From positions 1-41,241 of the forward strand of contig JAQYVF010000042.1 of NCBI GenBank assembly GCA_030145625.1: a DNA stretch of 41,241 bases, read 5' to 3'. Positions 20,465-32,915 of this stretch are shown here, one piece after another; the first letter of the stretch is position 1, and every line of letters begins with the position of its first letter. A model generated the notes under the pieces. That model had not been told where the DNA came from. It saw nothing but the letters and a program-made list of their open reading frames with translations, and did not search any database. Both the position numbers and the translations under genes were made by a program. This DNA is from Desulfocapsa sp. GTDB taxonomy: Bacteria > Desulfobacterota > Desulfobulbia > Desulfobulbales > Desulfocapsaceae.

Positions 20465-21204
20465 AACTCACTTTCCTCGGCACTGGTGAGGCCTGCGACC
20501 CCAATCGCCTCAACACCTCACTCCTTCTGGAGACAGGTTCAGACTACCATCTCCTGGACTGCGGATTCACAGTTCCCCATGCTTTTTTTGGCCACTGCCA
20601 CGATCCCGAACAACTGAAAACCCTGTGGATATCTCACTTCCATGGCGATCACTTCTTTGGAGTACCACTCCTACTCCTCCGCCTCTGGGAGATGGGACGA
20701 CAAGGACCTTTACATATCATCATGGGCGTTCCAGCTGAAGAAAAAATCAGGACAGCCCTGGAACTCGCCTACCCCAATTTCCAGGAACGCCTGCAGTTCC
20801 CTGTCCACTTTACCCAGCTTACCCCTGGAGAAAAATTTAACTACCAGGATCTTCACTACATGAGTGCCGGCACCATTCACTCCCAACCCTCGTTTGCACT
20901 GAAAATCAAGAACGAAAAGAAATCATTTTACTACAGCGGGGATGGTCGGGCCACAAGAGAAGGGGAAGAGTTGATGCAGGGCTGCGATCTTATAGTGCAT
21001 GAGGCCTTTACTCTGGAAGACAGGCTGGAAAGCCACGGTTCCATAGCCAGCTGCCTCTCTCTTCAGATAAAAAGCGCCTGCAACACTATGGCCCTGGTCC
21101 ATCTGGCCCGAGAGACCAGAGAAGAAGAAAAGGAATTGGCGAAAATATTAAGCGAAAACAAAGACATCCTCCTACCTACAGATGGGGAGCAGTTGATACT
21201 CTGA
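20461..21204 (+). CDS. MBL-fold metallo-hydrolase, RNase Z-like
   Basis: 247 residues beginning MKLTFLGTGEA, the usual first strand of the fold. The metal motif is H59xH61xD63H64 (ISHFHGDHFFG). Other ligands are in AGTIHSQPS, YYSGDGR and IVHEAFT. The arrangement resembles RNase Z/arylsulfatase-type members; the substrate is unknown. It is the last gene of the ahbC-hemE-HD-MBL run, coupled to the HD gene. No obvious terminator follows; the REP-like array begins about 50 bases later. Confidence 0.87.
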   Translation: MKLTFLGTGEACDPNRLNTSLLLETGSDYHLLDCGFTVPHAFFGHCHDPEQLKTLWISHFHGDHFFGVPLLLLRLWEMGRQGPLHIIMGVPAEEKIRTALELAYPNFQERLQFPVHFTQLTPGEKFNYQDLHYMSAGTIHSQPSFALKIKNEKKSFYYSGDGRATREGEELMQGCDLIVHEAFTLEDRLESHGSIASCLSLQIKSACNTMALVHLARETREEEKELAKILSENKDILLPTDGEQLIL

Positions 21205-21255
21205 GATGAAGAGAGGTGCTGCATAAATCAATCAACAACAAGTATCACCCTCCAG

Positions 21256-21734
21256 GCAGGAGCGGTTTCAACCGCGAACAAGCCACCTCACTGTGCATAC
21301 AGATCGGCGGGTCATGCCGACTCCGATTTCGCGGATAAATCCGCTCCTACAGGATATAGTGGCCACCTGGAAGACTATGTGACTGCAATACAGTAGAGAA
21401 CCAAGTAGGAGCGGTTTCAACCGCGAACAGGCCACCTCACTGCGCAAACAGATCGGCGGGTCATGCCAACTCAGATTTCGCGGATAAATCCGCTCCTACA
21501 GGATATAGTGGCCAACTGGAAGAATATGTAACTGCAATACATTAGGGAACCAAGTAGGAGCGGTTTCAACCGCGAACAGACCACCTCACTGTGCAAACAG
21601 ATCAGCGGGTCATGCCAACACCGAGTTCGCGGATAAATCCGCTCCTACAGGCCATAGTGGCCACCTGGAAGACTATGTGACTGCAAAAACATTAGAAAAC
21701 CAAGTAGGAGCGGTTTCAACCGCGAACAGGCCAC
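21256..21734. repeat. Tandem array of REP-like doublets (three full units and one half) downstream of icd
   Basis: Units at 21256-21350, 21405-21499 and 21554-21648 each start GTAGGAGCGG-TTTCAACCGCGAA and end in the inverted partner (TTCGCGGATAAATCCGC-TCCTAC). A half unit at 21704-21734 abuts the icd stop. The period is 149-150 bases. Each arm also folds alone: GCGGTT/AACCGC and GCGGAT/ATCCGC, which differ by paired changes. The ~50-base linkers are similar too, so whole units were duplicated. The first copy has C instead of T at position 2. This is a REPIN/BIME-like family; no transposase gene is in the window. Confidence 0.88.
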
Positions 21735-24326
<2,592 letters not shown>

Positions 24327-24712
24327 GTAGGAGCGGTTTCAACCGCGAACAGACAACCCACGCTGCTCAAACAGACCAGCGGCCCGTGCCAACACCGATT
24401 TCGCGGATAAATCCGCTCCTACAGGTTAGCTCAAAGACTACGGTACCTGCAAACGTTGCGGGAGCAGGTAGGAGCGGTTTCAACCGCGAACAGCACCCCA
24501 CACTGCTCAAGTAGACCGACGGCCCGAACCAACACCGATTTCGCGGATAAATCCGCTCCTACAAGAGAGAGTGTTTAACTGGAAGACAAGAGTGACTGGA
24601 AACTCTAGGCAACCTGGTAGGAGCGGTTTCAACCGCGAACAAGCACCCCACTCTGTTCAAACACACCGGCGGCCCGTGCCAACACCGATTTCGCGGATGA
24701 ATCCGCTCCTAC
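24327..24712. repeat. Second array of REP-like doublets (three full units) between icd and the LysE gene
   Basis: Units at 24327-24422, 24468-24562 and 24617-24712 have the same paired arms as the array at 21256-21734, with periods of 141 and 149 bases. The inner spacers are about as similar within this array as to the first, but carry array-specific changes (for example GGCCCGTGCC against GGGTCATGCC), so each array expanded locally. It ends about 50 bases past the LysE stop. Confidence 0.88.
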
Positions 24713-24758
24713 AAGAGAGCACGTTTTTTCTCGTGGGGAAATCAGATTATCCGTTCCT

Positions 24759-25376
24759 TTAATATAAGGTCACTATCCGAATAGCCAGAAACAGCAGGAG
24801 GAGTCCAAATGCCTTATCCAGCAGACCGGCCTTGCACCTCAAAAAAGTGAGCACCCAGGAATGTGATAAGGCGAGGGCAACGAGCAGGTACCAGCCGGCA
24901 TCGATGGTGGCGGCGGTCAGTGCCATAATCATTTTTTCCCCCAACCCGGCCTGGACAGAAACAAACTGACTGAAGAGAGCAGTAAAAAAGATTGCCAGCT
25001 TAGGGTTGAGAAAGGCAGTCAGGAAACCGGAACGCAATCCGTTAACCCGGCAAGAACTATCTACCTCTGTCTGAGCCGACTCTGCCAAGGCAGAGTGTCC
25101 GAACAGGGCACTGAATCCAAGATAGGCCAGAAAGAAGGCTCCCAGCCATTGAATAATCGAAAAGAGCAATGGGCTGCCGGTGATCAGGGCAGCCAGACCG
25201 GCTGCCGTGGCAAAGGCATAGAGTCCGACTCCAAAACCATGGGCCATGGCAGTCTTCACCCCTTCCGCACGCCCGGCAGCAAGGGTATTCTTCAAAACAA
25301 TCGCCAGACTCGGCCCCGGTGACATGGCACCAAGCACACAAATAGTTACCAGAGAAAACCAGGCGGTCAGGGACAT
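24759..25376 (-). CDS. LysE/RhtB-family amino acid exporter
   Basis: About 205 residues with six hydrophobic segments. The N-terminal block LGAMSPGPSLAIVLKNTLAAGRAEGVKTAMAHG is the LysE signature, and AYLGFSALFG plus FLTAFLNPKLAIFF follow the family pattern. A longer frame starts at 25460, but the ATG at 25376 has AGGTGAT upstream and starts the first membrane helix cleanly; the longer N-terminus would be cysteine-rich and overlap the next gene. The substrate is not predictable. Confidence 0.88.
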   Translation of the reverse strand: MSLTAWFSLVTICVLGAMSPGPSLAIVLKNTLAAGRAEGVKTAMAHGFGVGLYAFATAAGLAALITGSPLLFSIIQWLGAFFLAYLGFSALFGHSALAESAQTEVDSSCRVNGLRSGFLTAFLNPKLAIFFTALFSQFVSVQAGLGEKMIMALTAATIDAGWYLLVALALSHSWVLTFLRCKAGLLDKAFGLLLLFLAIRIVTLY

Positions 25377-25428
25377 ATCACCTGTCCCCAATACGTCACA
25401 TCCCACACAACAATCTCCATCACCCTTT

Positions 25429-25818
25429 CTATTTCTCGCAACCGGACACACAGATCTCACGACTGGTGATCAACCCACCGCAGTTCTGGTAACAGATCCG
25501 ATACTCTTCATCACAGTACAAATAGTCAGCAGAGTTGCAATAATATGATCGATCCCAGCAACGGTCATATTTCATGGAAACACAACGCTCATATTCGAGA
25601 CGGGCAATCCTGTTTTCATCTTCACAGGCCCGCACACTAAAATCTTCATTCGTATAACACTGCCTTTTTATATTATCACATTGCATTATGCAATTCAGGG
25701 CCTGGGGCCCCTGAGGCGGCCGATAGGTGTATTCTGTTTTATAGACCGGACCACAGCCGATAAGAAACAAAAGAGGCCACATCCCTAAAAAAAATACACC
25801 CACATTTCTTCTCTTCAT
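25429..25818 (-). CDS. Cysteine-rich lipoprotein, function unknown
   Basis: 129 residues with a type II signal peptide ending in the lipobox LIGC (Cys about 22). The mature part has about 13 cysteines in spaced pairs (CIMQCDNIKRQC, YCNSADYLYCDEEYRICYQNC, REICVSGC), suggesting several disulfides outside the cell membrane. I do not recognise the family. It is followed by the LysE gene and preceded two bases away by the FMN-binding protein gene. Confidence 0.75.
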   Translation of the reverse strand: MKRRNVGVFFLGMWPLLFLIGCGPVYKTEYTYRPPQGPQALNCIMQCDNIKRQCYTNEDFSVRACEDENRIARLEYERCVSMKYDRCWDRSYYCNSADYLYCDEEYRICYQNCGGLITSREICVSGCEK

Positions 25819-25820
25819 AA

Positions 25821-26438
25821 TCAGTTCCCTTCCGCTGAGTTGTCTTTACGTTGATTGGTCTTGATTGCCTCAACTGTCTGCATATCTGTTTCCTGTCCCC
25901 TGTGCAGCAAATACTCAATAACCCCTTTGACTGCCTCGGCATCTTTTCCCTGCAGGAGATCACTCTTGGCAGAAATATGCTCGGGATGAATCTTTACAAC
26001 AGCGCAGGCAGAGAGCATCGGAGTTTTGGCAGTAAGAAACGGAAAATCAGCTTCCGGCTCATGGACCCGCAGCAGAGCGTTAAGAACTTCTGCCTTTTCC
26101 TCCGCATCTGCAATGAGAGTCGCCTCTCCTCGTATGATGACACAGTGATAGAGCTGATGCAAGCGACAAGGGTCAGATTGAGGTGAAGAGCCGAGTCCCA
26201 GGTAAGAAAGCGGGATATCAACTTCGAAACAGACCTTTGCATCCCGCTTCATATTATCCAATTTTTCTCCAGCCAGGGCACTATGAAAATAGACCGCATC
26301 CTGCCACCAGACAAAATTCACGGGAGTAATATAGGGATACCCATCAAGACCAACAGTTGCCAGGCGGCCAATAGTAGAATCAGTCAGCACCCTATATATA
26401 TGTTTAGAATCTGTGATCTCACATTGTTTTCGACGCAT
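25821..26438 (-). CDS. Pyridoxamine 5'-phosphate oxidase-fold FMN-binding protein (NimA-like)
   Basis: 205 residues. The N-terminal part matches the split-barrel flavin family: a short helix, then IGRLATVGLDGYPYITPVNFVWWQDAVYFHSALAGEKLDNMKRDAKVCFEVD, which is the FMN-binding face seen in NimA-type proteins. The C-terminal ~50 residues are helical and polar. Probably a reductase or a heme/flavin-binding protein; the reaction is uncertain. Just two bases separate it from the lipoprotein gene. Confidence 0.85.
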   Translation of the reverse strand: MRRKQCEITDSKHIYRVLTDSTIGRLATVGLDGYPYITPVNFVWWQDAVYFHSALAGEKLDNMKRDAKVCFEVDIPLSYLGLGSSPQSDPCRLHQLYHCVIIRGEATLIADAEEKAEVLNALLRVHEPEADFPFLTAKTPMLSACAVVKIHPEHISAKSDLLQGKDAEAVKGVIEYLLHRGQETDMQTVEAIKTNQRKDNSAEGN

Positions 26439-26481
26439 TCTCCTTAGCTCCTTGGCATTATGATCTTCTCTTGCTTTTCCT

Positions 26482-27702
26482 TCAAGGTCGCAGAACCTTC
26501 AGGAGTTCTTGCGTTGGCTTCCCATCAGGGGTTATCCCCTGTTGATTCTGAAATGCCTTAATCCCCTTTTTGGTATTCGTACCCAGATGGCCGTCAATGT
26601 CACCGGCATAAAACCCCTTTTCCTTAAGCAAACCCTGCAGCTCAAATTTTTCATCAACCGAAAGCGATCCAGCCGGCCTGGGCCATGACTGAACCATTCC
26701 TTTCTTCCCAGCCAACCGATCAGCCAGTAAGCCCACAGAGAGGGCATAAAAATCGGAATTATTATAGCGTTTGAGGATGAAAAAATTTCGCAGCATAAGA
26801 AACCCCGGACCGTTATCGCCGCCGATCATCTTCAAGACAGCCTTTTCCTCAGGCTGTGGAAATCCTGCCCCATTGGCACGAACAAAGCCAAGTTTCTGCC
26901 ACTGGGCCAAAGTCTTGGTTTCCTCCTTGTATTGCACGCCAACGGAGGGCACCCGAACCTCATACCCCCAGCTCTTTCCGGTTCGCCATTTGTTTTTATG
27001 GAGAAGATTAGCAGCCGTTGCCAGGGCATCGGGAATGGAATTCCAGATATCCCGACGCCCGTCACCATCCATATCCACCCCATAGGCCAGATAACTGGTA
27101 GGAATAAACTGAGTATGGCCCATGGCCCCAGCCCAGGAACCGGTCAGCTGATCAAGGGTAATATCTCCGGCCTGAATAATCTCCAGGACCGCAATCAGCT
27201 GTTTTCTGGCAAATTTCTGCCGCCGTTTATCACCATAGGCCAAGGTGGCCAAAGACCGGGGCACATAATAGAGACGATTGGAACGAAGAAGGACGGCCCC
27301 ATAATTGGTCTCCATGGACCAGATGGCAAGCAGCACGCTAGCTTCCACACCAAAACGGGTCTCAACTTCCTGTAGGATCTTGCCATAAACCCCAGCCATG
27401 ATACGTCCATCATCAATGGACCTTGGGTTAACACGACTATCCAGGTAATCCCAGATCTTAGTAGTAAATTCCGGCTGATATTCAGCCTTTTTCAGAATTT
27501 CCTCATTGGGAGCAGTGACTCCTGCAAAAGCTCGTTCATAGGTATCCCGCGCAATGCCATTTTCAGCAGCAACAGAATAAAATTCTTCCAGCCACGCCTG
27601 AAAGGAGTGATCAGCAACCGGTGCGGCAGATACCGATACGGCAACCCCTACCAGAAAAAAACCAACGAGCACTCTTCTCAGCAAATTTTTCAGCCTAATC
27701 AT
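26482..27702 (-). CDS. mltB: Lytic murein transglycosylase B, secreted form
   Basis: Cleaves peptidoglycan between MurNAc and GlcNAc with 1,6-anhydro product. 406 residues from the ATG at 27702, chosen because GGAGGGAGAGG lies directly upstream and a signal peptide follows (VLVGFFLVGVAVSVSA, then AP); the open frame runs further but without RBS. No lipobox Cys, so it is soluble rather than a lipoprotein. The catalytic Glu lies in LLAIWSMETNYGAVLL, and GAMGHTQFIPTSYLAYGVDMDGDGRRD is the MltB hallmark. A peptidoglycan-binding domain closes the protein (about 345-405: LQGLLKEKGFYAGDIDGHLGTNTKKGIKAFQ). Confidence 0.94.
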   Translation of the reverse strand: MIRLKNLLRRVLVGFFLVGVAVSVSAAPVADHSFQAWLEEFYSVAAENGIARDTYERAFAGVTAPNEEILKKAEYQPEFTTKIWDYLDSRVNPRSIDDGRIMAGVYGKILQEVETRFGVEASVLLAIWSMETNYGAVLLRSNRLYYVPRSLATLAYGDKRRQKFARKQLIAVLEIIQAGDITLDQLTGSWAGAMGHTQFIPTSYLAYGVDMDGDGRRDIWNSIPDALATAANLLHKNKWRTGKSWGYEVRVPSVGVQYKEETKTLAQWQKLGFVRANGAGFPQPEEKAVLKMIGGDNGPGFLMLRNFFILKRYNNSDFYALSVGLLADRLAGKKGMVQSWPRPAGSLSVDEKFELQGLLKEKGFYAGDIDGHLGTNTKKGIKAFQNQQGITPDGKPTQELLKVLRP

Positions 27703-28225
27703 AAGCCTCTCCCTCCATTTCCACACAAGACAATAAAACCTACACGCACGGGCAAACTGGAAAAACGTTCCATCCCCCTCCCCTCTTCCCTCTGTGGGAC
27801 ACCATCCGGTCATCATTCCAGCCACAACGGAGGCCAGGAACAGGAAAGACATGAGGCCACCATGAGAAGATGCTGTTACCAGAATACCGGAAAATACAAA
27901 CACAAATCCCCCATCCTCACTACGCCTATAGTGTAACATGGTTTTATTCTTCAAGGCCACCAGTATGTACAGACGACGCGACAGACAACCGGCGGGATCG
28001 TCTCCATTACCAATATAAAACTACTCACGTCCTGTAATGCCTGCAGTTGTCTTTGACCTCCATGAGATGTCCCTTTGGCATGCACCTTTTTCCTTGATAA
28101 TATTGAACACATTGATTTGAGTTGCTCGGAGTGAGCATTTTCTTCTGACGGAATAAATGAGCATCCTCTCTGTGAGAAATCACAGAAACGGAGTCTTCCG
28201 GCATCATCTTTTGGAGTATGAGTGT
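27703..28225. other. Intergenic gap between divergent mltB and pldA
   Basis: About 520 bases with no credible gene. It must hold both promoters, but I find no convincing -35/-10 pair or repeat. The longest frames are extensions of the flanking genes. Confidence 0.5.
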
Positions 28226-29299
28226 ATGAATTGGTTACTGTCTGCCCGGAAGGAATGTTTCCACCGTTTGCTGAAATGTTCGCTGTCGACCTGTGGGGTT
28301 CTGTCGTTTGCAATGATACTCACAGGTGCCCCCGTATGGGCGCAGACTGTGACGGATGAGGAGTCCTGCATTCTGAAGATCATCAAGAATGCACCCGATG
28401 AGATGACCTTCGGTGAGGCAAGAGCTGAGTGTAGTCGGAAGCCTCTTAAGATTACAGACACAAACAATAGTGACAAGGAAAACACGACGACTGGAGTAGT
28501 GGAAGCTCGCCTCCGTGCCGATAAAACAAATATTCTCAAACCATTTGCCCTGATGGCCCACCGCCCTAACTATATTTTAGTGGCAGCGCATAACTTTCAA
28601 GGCTGGAACTCGAAAGAGTTCGAAAAAGTAACCGGCCAGGATTCCATAGAACTTAATTACTCAGAGGTGCAATTCCAAGTCAGTATTAAAACACCTCTGG
28701 CAATCGACCTGTTCGACAAGGGGGTGGACATCTTCGCCGCCTATACCGTCAGATCATTCTGGCAACTCTACAACAATGATATATCCTCGCCTTTCAGGGA
28801 AAGCAATCATGAACCTGACGTCTGGTTGCAGATGAGATCGAATCGTGAGTTTTTTGGATTCAAGAATACAGTGAATATGCTGGGCCTTGTGCATCAATCA
28901 AATGGCCAGGCAGCTTCTCTCTCGCGAAGTTGGAACAGGGTCTATGCAGGTTTTGGATTCGAACGCGGTAATCTTGCCTTGCTGATAAAGCCCTGGCTAC
29001 GCATAGAGGAAGACCTCGAAAATGACGACAACCCCGACATAACGGACTATTTAGGCCATGGTGAGATCAAAATGGCCTACAAGCATAAGGGGCATAACTT
29101 CAGTATAATGTCTCGGAACAATCTAGAGTCCGGATTTTCCAAGGGAGCCATTGAGCTGGGGTGGAGTTTCCCACTCTTTAACTACAATTATCTCAAAGGA
29201 TATATACAATATTTCTCCGGCTACGGTGAGAGCCTGATCGATTATGACCAATATGTAAATCGAATTGGATTCGGTCTGCTACTCACGGATAGTCTCTGA
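28226..29299 (+). CDS. pldA: Outer-membrane phospholipase A
   Basis: An outer-membrane beta-barrel that hydrolyses phospholipids in the outer leaflet. 357 residues from the ATG at 28226 (GGAG upstream); a longer frame begins at 28157. A signal peptide ends around VWAQ. The catalytic residues line up with OMPLA: His223 and Ser225 in LVHQSNGQ and Asn237 in SRSWNR, the same spacing as E. coli His142/Ser144/Asn156. The upstream block RESNHEPDVWLQ and the start of the barrel (RPNYILVAAHN) are also typical. The last residues should form the C-terminal barrel strand. It converges with the MCP gene. Confidence 0.93.
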   Translation: MNWLLSARKECFHRLLKCSLSTCGVLSFAMILTGAPVWAQTVTDEESCILKIIKNAPDEMTFGEARAECSRKPLKITDTNNSDKENTTTGVVEARLRADKTNILKPFALMAHRPNYILVAAHNFQGWNSKEFEKVTGQDSIELNYSEVQFQVSIKTPLAIDLFDKGVDIFAAYTVRSFWQLYNNDISSPFRESNHEPDVWLQMRSNREFFGFKNTVNMLGLVHQSNGQAASLSRSWNRVYAGFGFERGNLALLIKPWLRIEEDLENDDNPDITDYLGHGEIKMAYKHKGHNFSIMSRNNLESGFSKGAIELGWSFPLFNYNYLKGYIQYFSGYGESLIDYDQYVNRIGFGLLLTDSL

Positions 29300-29423
29300 T
29301 ATTGCCATCCAGCATAACGCAAGCCTGCCCCCGGCACTGTTCAAAAATGGTTGGCTGGTTTTAAGCGAACAGATCTTCCGGAAAACCGAAATCCGGCTAC
29401 CCTCAATTTTTCCCTGTCAGCAA

Positions 29424-31523
29424 CTACACCTTAAAGCGCCCCACCATCTCTTTGAGTTGTTCAGCAAGCTGGCTCAAGTCCCTGGCACTCACATTCACCA
29501 TTGAACTGCTGTTGGATATTTCATCAGTAGACTGATTGACTTCGGAGATATCCCTTGTAATCTCGCCTGCAACGGCAGAACTCTGGGCCACAGTCCCTGT
29601 AATCTCCTGGATTCCTTCTGAAACCTGAACCACATTACCGGCGATCTCGCTGGTTGTCACAGACTGCTCCTCCACAGCAGCGGCAATGGTGGATACAATG
29701 TCACTGACATCTTTGGACACCCCTGAAATCTTAGCAATCTGGGTCATCGTCTCTTCAGTTGAACTCTGAATTCCCTGAATCTTAATCTTGACCCCTTCCG
29801 TAGCTTGGGCTGTCTGAGAGGCCAGCGCTTTAATCTCGGATGCCACCACTGCAAATCCCTTTCCGGCTTCACCGGCCCTGGCCGCTTCGATGGTGGCATT
29901 TAAGGCCAACAAATTGGTCTGTGCGGAAATTTCAGCAATGGTCTCAGTGACCTTACCTATTTCCTGAGCAGCTATTCCCAGTTCATCCACTTTTTCAGAG
30001 GCACTTTCAGCATCAGTGACAGCCTCATGGGTAATGGCAATCGCCTTCTCACTATTTTGGGCAATCTCGTTGATTGAGTTCGTCATTTGTTCAGCAGCGG
30101 TAGCTACCATGCTCACATTGGTGGCAGCCTGTTCCATTGTCGCAGCCACCGAGCTTATGGTTGTATTCATCTCCTCAGCGGCACCGGAAACCGCATCGGA
30201 CTTTTGGAACATGGTACCGGCACCTTCGGACATTTTACCGGACAGGTCAGAAAGATGTTCGGATGAGGAACTCAGTGTTTCAGCACTATTTGCAATATCC
30301 TTCAGGATCGTATGAAGTTTTTCTATAAAGGAATTAAAGCAGTGTGTCAGAGCTCCGATTTCATCGTTGCTGGTTATGTCAATTCGTTTGGTAAAATCGC
30401 CACTCTCCTCGATTTCCCTGACCATATCAGACAACCCTTTAATGGGCCGTACAATGCTCACAGCTATGGCCAATGAAACAAGTACTAGAACAAACAGCGA
30501 TATCGCACCAATCCCGAAGAACCAGGTCCGCACACTTTTTTTGGTCTCATTCCCCAAGCGATGCACAGTGTTTTGCAGTTCAACGATTTCATCTTCAGCA
30601 ATTCCAACCCCGACTGCGCCGATTTTTTCGCCGCTTGAAGATATGATAGTTGAAAATGCAGTGACATATTGCTTTCCGGCAAGTGGCAGAAGAATGTTAA
30701 CCGTCTTGTCAGCTTCATATATTGTAGAAAGGGCGCTGGAGCTTAACTGAAGGCTGTTTGGATTGACACTCTCTCCAAGCCCAAAACCTGCATGGGCAAT
30801 GGGAATGGAATCAAGATACAGTATCCCGGCAGAACCGAGTACCTGATATGTCTGCTTGAGGAATTTATCATAGCTGTTAAGCAGTTTCCCCGTAATACAT
30901 GCCCCAACCGCATCACCGAATTCATCGGGAATGACGGTCAGAGAGGCAATGGCAATTCCGCCTTGCCCGGCAATACTTCGCTCTTTCAATCCTAACTTCC
31001 TGAGAAAAGCTGCATCATACCTGGAGACAACATTCAGTCCCGCTGCATCCCCTGAGAGAGTACCATTGACACTCGCCTGAACAATTTTATCCCCGTTCAA
31101 AGAATCAAAATAATCTTCCACCGTTCTTTCATCGATACTTCTTGGAAAGGATGCCTGGAGTTTTCCCTCAACATCATACACCAAGGCAAAGTCCGCCCCT
31201 GCAGATACGCAAGATTTTTGTAACAATCCTGAAAGATTACCCAGCTGCTGACTCTCTATGTTTTTAGCGGTAGCCGGATCCTGGCTTATTTTATTCGAAC
31301 TGCGCCAGACATCTTCTTTGACATCATCGATAAAGGACTGGAGCAATTCATTGTGGCTGGCCAAGGTTCTGCCGGTCCGGGCCATCATATCTTCTGCAAG
31401 TAATTCCGACTGATGTGAAATTCCTTCACCAAGTTCCCAGGATACCAGTCCAATTGTAATACAACCAACAATGGTTACGGCAGCAAGAAAGCTAACGAGT
31501 ATCTTGTATTTTATGCTTTTCAC
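29424..31523 (-). CDS. Methyl-accepting chemotaxis protein with periplasmic Cache-like sensor
   Basis: 699 residues. TM1 is near 10-30, followed by an extracytoplasmic sensor of about 300 residues that looks like a double Cache domain ([50 protein letters not shown]), then TM2 (about 345-365), HAMP and the signalling hairpin with [39 protein letters not shown]. The last residues (KEMVGRFKV) resemble the second MCP. GTG start with AGGAG. The gene follows the PstS-like gene, after a terminator, so it may take signals from that binding protein, but this is inference. Confidence 0.92.
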   Translation of the reverse strand: MKSIKYKILVSFLAAVTIVGCITIGLVSWELGEGISHQSELLAEDMMARTGRTLASHNELLQSFIDDVKEDVWRSSNKISQDPATAKNIESQQLGNLSGLLQKSCVSAGADFALVYDVEGKLQASFPRSIDERTVEDYFDSLNGDKIVQASVNGTLSGDAAGLNVVSRYDAAFLRKLGLKERSIAGQGGIAIASLTVIPDEFGDAVGACITGKLLNSYDKFLKQTYQVLGSAGILYLDSIPIAHAGFGLGESVNPNSLQLSSSALSTIYEADKTVNILLPLAGKQYVTAFSTIISSSGEKIGAVGVGIAEDEIVELQNTVHRLGNETKKSVRTWFFGIGAISLFVLVLVSLAIAVSIVRPIKGLSDMVREIEESGDFTKRIDITSNDEIGALTHCFNSFIEKLHTILKDIANSAETLSSSSEHLSDLSGKMSEGAGTMFQKSDAVSGAAEEMNTTISSVAATMEQAATNVSMVATAAEQMTNSINEIAQNSEKAIAITHEAVTDAESASEKVDELGIAAQEIGKVTETIAEISAQTNLLALNATIEAARAGEAGKGFAVVASEIKALASQTAQATEGVKIKIQGIQSSTEETMTQIAKISGVSKDVSDIVSTIAAAVEEQSVTTSEIAGNVVQVSEGIQEITGTVAQSSAVAGEITRDISEVNQSTDEISNSSSMVNVSARDLSQLAEQLKEMVGRFKV

Positions 31524-31561
31524 AACAGAACTCCTAATTTCTCGGTTCAGGAAAAAACAGT

Positions 31562-31604
31562 AAAAAAATCAGTGCTTCAGGATGCGGGTTTCGCCTCCTG
31601 AAGC
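31562..31604 (-). terminator. Terminator between the PstS-like gene and the MCP
   Basis: GCTTCAGGA (31574-31582) and TCCTGAAGC (31596-31604) form a perfect 9-bp stem. On the minus strand it is followed by a T7 run (31568-31562). It lies in the 95-base gap, so the MCP would be made by read-through, giving more binding protein than receptor. Confidence 0.8.
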
Positions 31605-31618
31605 AGACAGCCTTGTTC

Positions 31619-32410
31619 CTAAAGTGGTGTTGCGCCGGCTTGCTTGATCGCATCATGGGAAGATGGGGAGCTGGCGAATTCCACAAGATTTTTGATATTG
31701 CCACTCTTATTCTTTTCTTTGAAGATAAGGGCAAGAGTACCGGCATAGGGATAATCTGAATCAGTGGCCAATTTGCCTTCGATGGTCAAGATCTCGACAC
31801 CGAAATTTCTGGCATTGGCATAGGTACCGAAAGCGATGGTGTCCGCTTTCTTCTCGGCCAACTCACAGGTACTTGGATCACTCAATGTTGTTTTTGATTT
31901 TGAGGTCAGGGTAATATCTGCAAATCCGGGGAACGATTCAAGCAACACGCTCAGAGAACTGTCACCATCTTCACGCCTGATCACCCTTATCTTGGCATCT
32001 TTCCCACCGACATCTTTCCAGTTGGTAACCTTGCCACTGTATATGTCACAAATCTGTTGAGTGGTCAGATCTTTTATTCCAACGCTCTTGTTTACAAAAA
32101 AGACGATGGGATTCTTTGCATAGGGGAAATAGGTAAGGCCATAGGGTTTCTCTTTATCTTTAATCCCTCTGGCCACACGACCAATGACATTCTTATCAGT
32201 ACCGACAGCCTTCATGCCGCCGCCTGAGCCAATACTCTTGGGAACAACTACGGTCACTCCAGGATTATTCTGACTAAAAGCCTTTCCAACAGCCTCAATC
32301 ACCGACGAGCCACTGCCTGTACCGACAATGGTGATCTCTTCCGCCTGAACCTGGCCGGAAAAAAACAAACAAAGAACCGATACTGCAAGACCTACCATCG
32401 ACTTTTTCAT
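31619..32410 (-). CDS. PstS-like periplasmic substrate-binding protein without ABC partners
   Basis: 263 residues from the ATG at 32410 (GAGGAG upstream). Signal peptide MKKSMVGLAVSVLCLFFSGQVQA, then a mature protein beginning EEITIVGTGSG. The phosphate-binding family pattern is visible: GSGSSVIEAVGKAF, PKSIGSGGGMKAVG, NPIVFFVNKSVGIKDLTTQQICDIYSGKVTNWKDVGG, and IRVIRREDGDSS. No permease or ATPase gene is nearby; instead two MCP genes flank it. It may bind phosphate or another oxyanion for sensing rather than uptake. Its long leader (32411-32916) is shared with the next MCP gene upstream. Confidence 0.88.
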   Translation of the reverse strand: MKKSMVGLAVSVLCLFFSGQVQAEEITIVGTGSGSSVIEAVGKAFSQNNPGVTVVVPKSIGSGGGMKAVGTDKNVIGRVARGIKDKEKPYGLTYFPYAKNPIVFFVNKSVGIKDLTTQQICDIYSGKVTNWKDVGGKDAKIRVIRREDGDSSLSVLLESFPGFADITLTSKSKTTLSDPSTCELAEKKADTIAFGTYANARNFGVEILTIEGKLATDSDYPYAGTLALIFKEKNKSGNIKNLVEFASSPSSHDAIKQAGATPL

Positions 32411-32752
32411 TCTTTTCTCCTCATGTTTCTTATGGTCATCACATAACCTTTGCCAAAAATGAGACCTCTCAGAAAGCGGCCTCACCCCCTTTTTTATCAA
32501 CCCAACTATCTTTGTCGTATCACCACCTCCAGCGATTTTCAAAACAAAAAAAATGGATGTTTTTTGAGTGTCTTAAATTTACTTACGAGTAAATGCTAAT
32601 TATCTCACTCCTTTTTCTTGTCACCTGTTTATGTCATATGTAGGCAACCTGGTCCAGTAGCAAGAATCAGGTTTACGGCAGTACAAAAAGGAAAAAAACC
32701 TCAGCAGTCAGCGACTATGAAAAGCAGTCCTCAGGACATTGAGGCAGTTCTT

Positions 32753-32784
32753 GAATGAGTAAATGAGTAAATGAGTAAATGAGT
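32753..32784. repeat. Four tandem 8-bp units (AAATGAGT) in the leader
   Basis: GAATGAGT followed by three AAATGAGT. The other leader has just one comparable unit near 36060. The tract is outside any gene, so copy changes would alter spacing, not a reading frame. Confidence 0.75.
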
Positions 32785-32883
32785 GCACCCCGCAAAGAAG
32801 ACAGCGTGTCAATGTCTCTTTACAAAAAAAGAAACCTCAAATGACCAGGAATAATACGGTAAGGAAGAGACAGGCGAAAACCG

Positions 32884-32915
32884 CCATAACTACTACAGAG
32901 TAGTATGGTTTTTTT
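32884..32915 (+). terminator. Plus-strand hairpin with T-run at the far end of the leader
   Basis: CCAT-A-ACTACT, loop ACAG, AGTAGT-ATGG, then seven T. It would stop plus-strand RNA coming from inside the leader region. No plus-strand gene is upstream of it, so an antisense or small RNA is possible. Confidence 0.4.

Noticed and set aside
32411-32551. Leader of the PstS-like gene as an N-terminal extension of the protein
   Set aside because: The extension uses a TTG start without RBS, precedes a complete signal peptide, and the paralogous copy has stop codons; changes are not biased to third positions.
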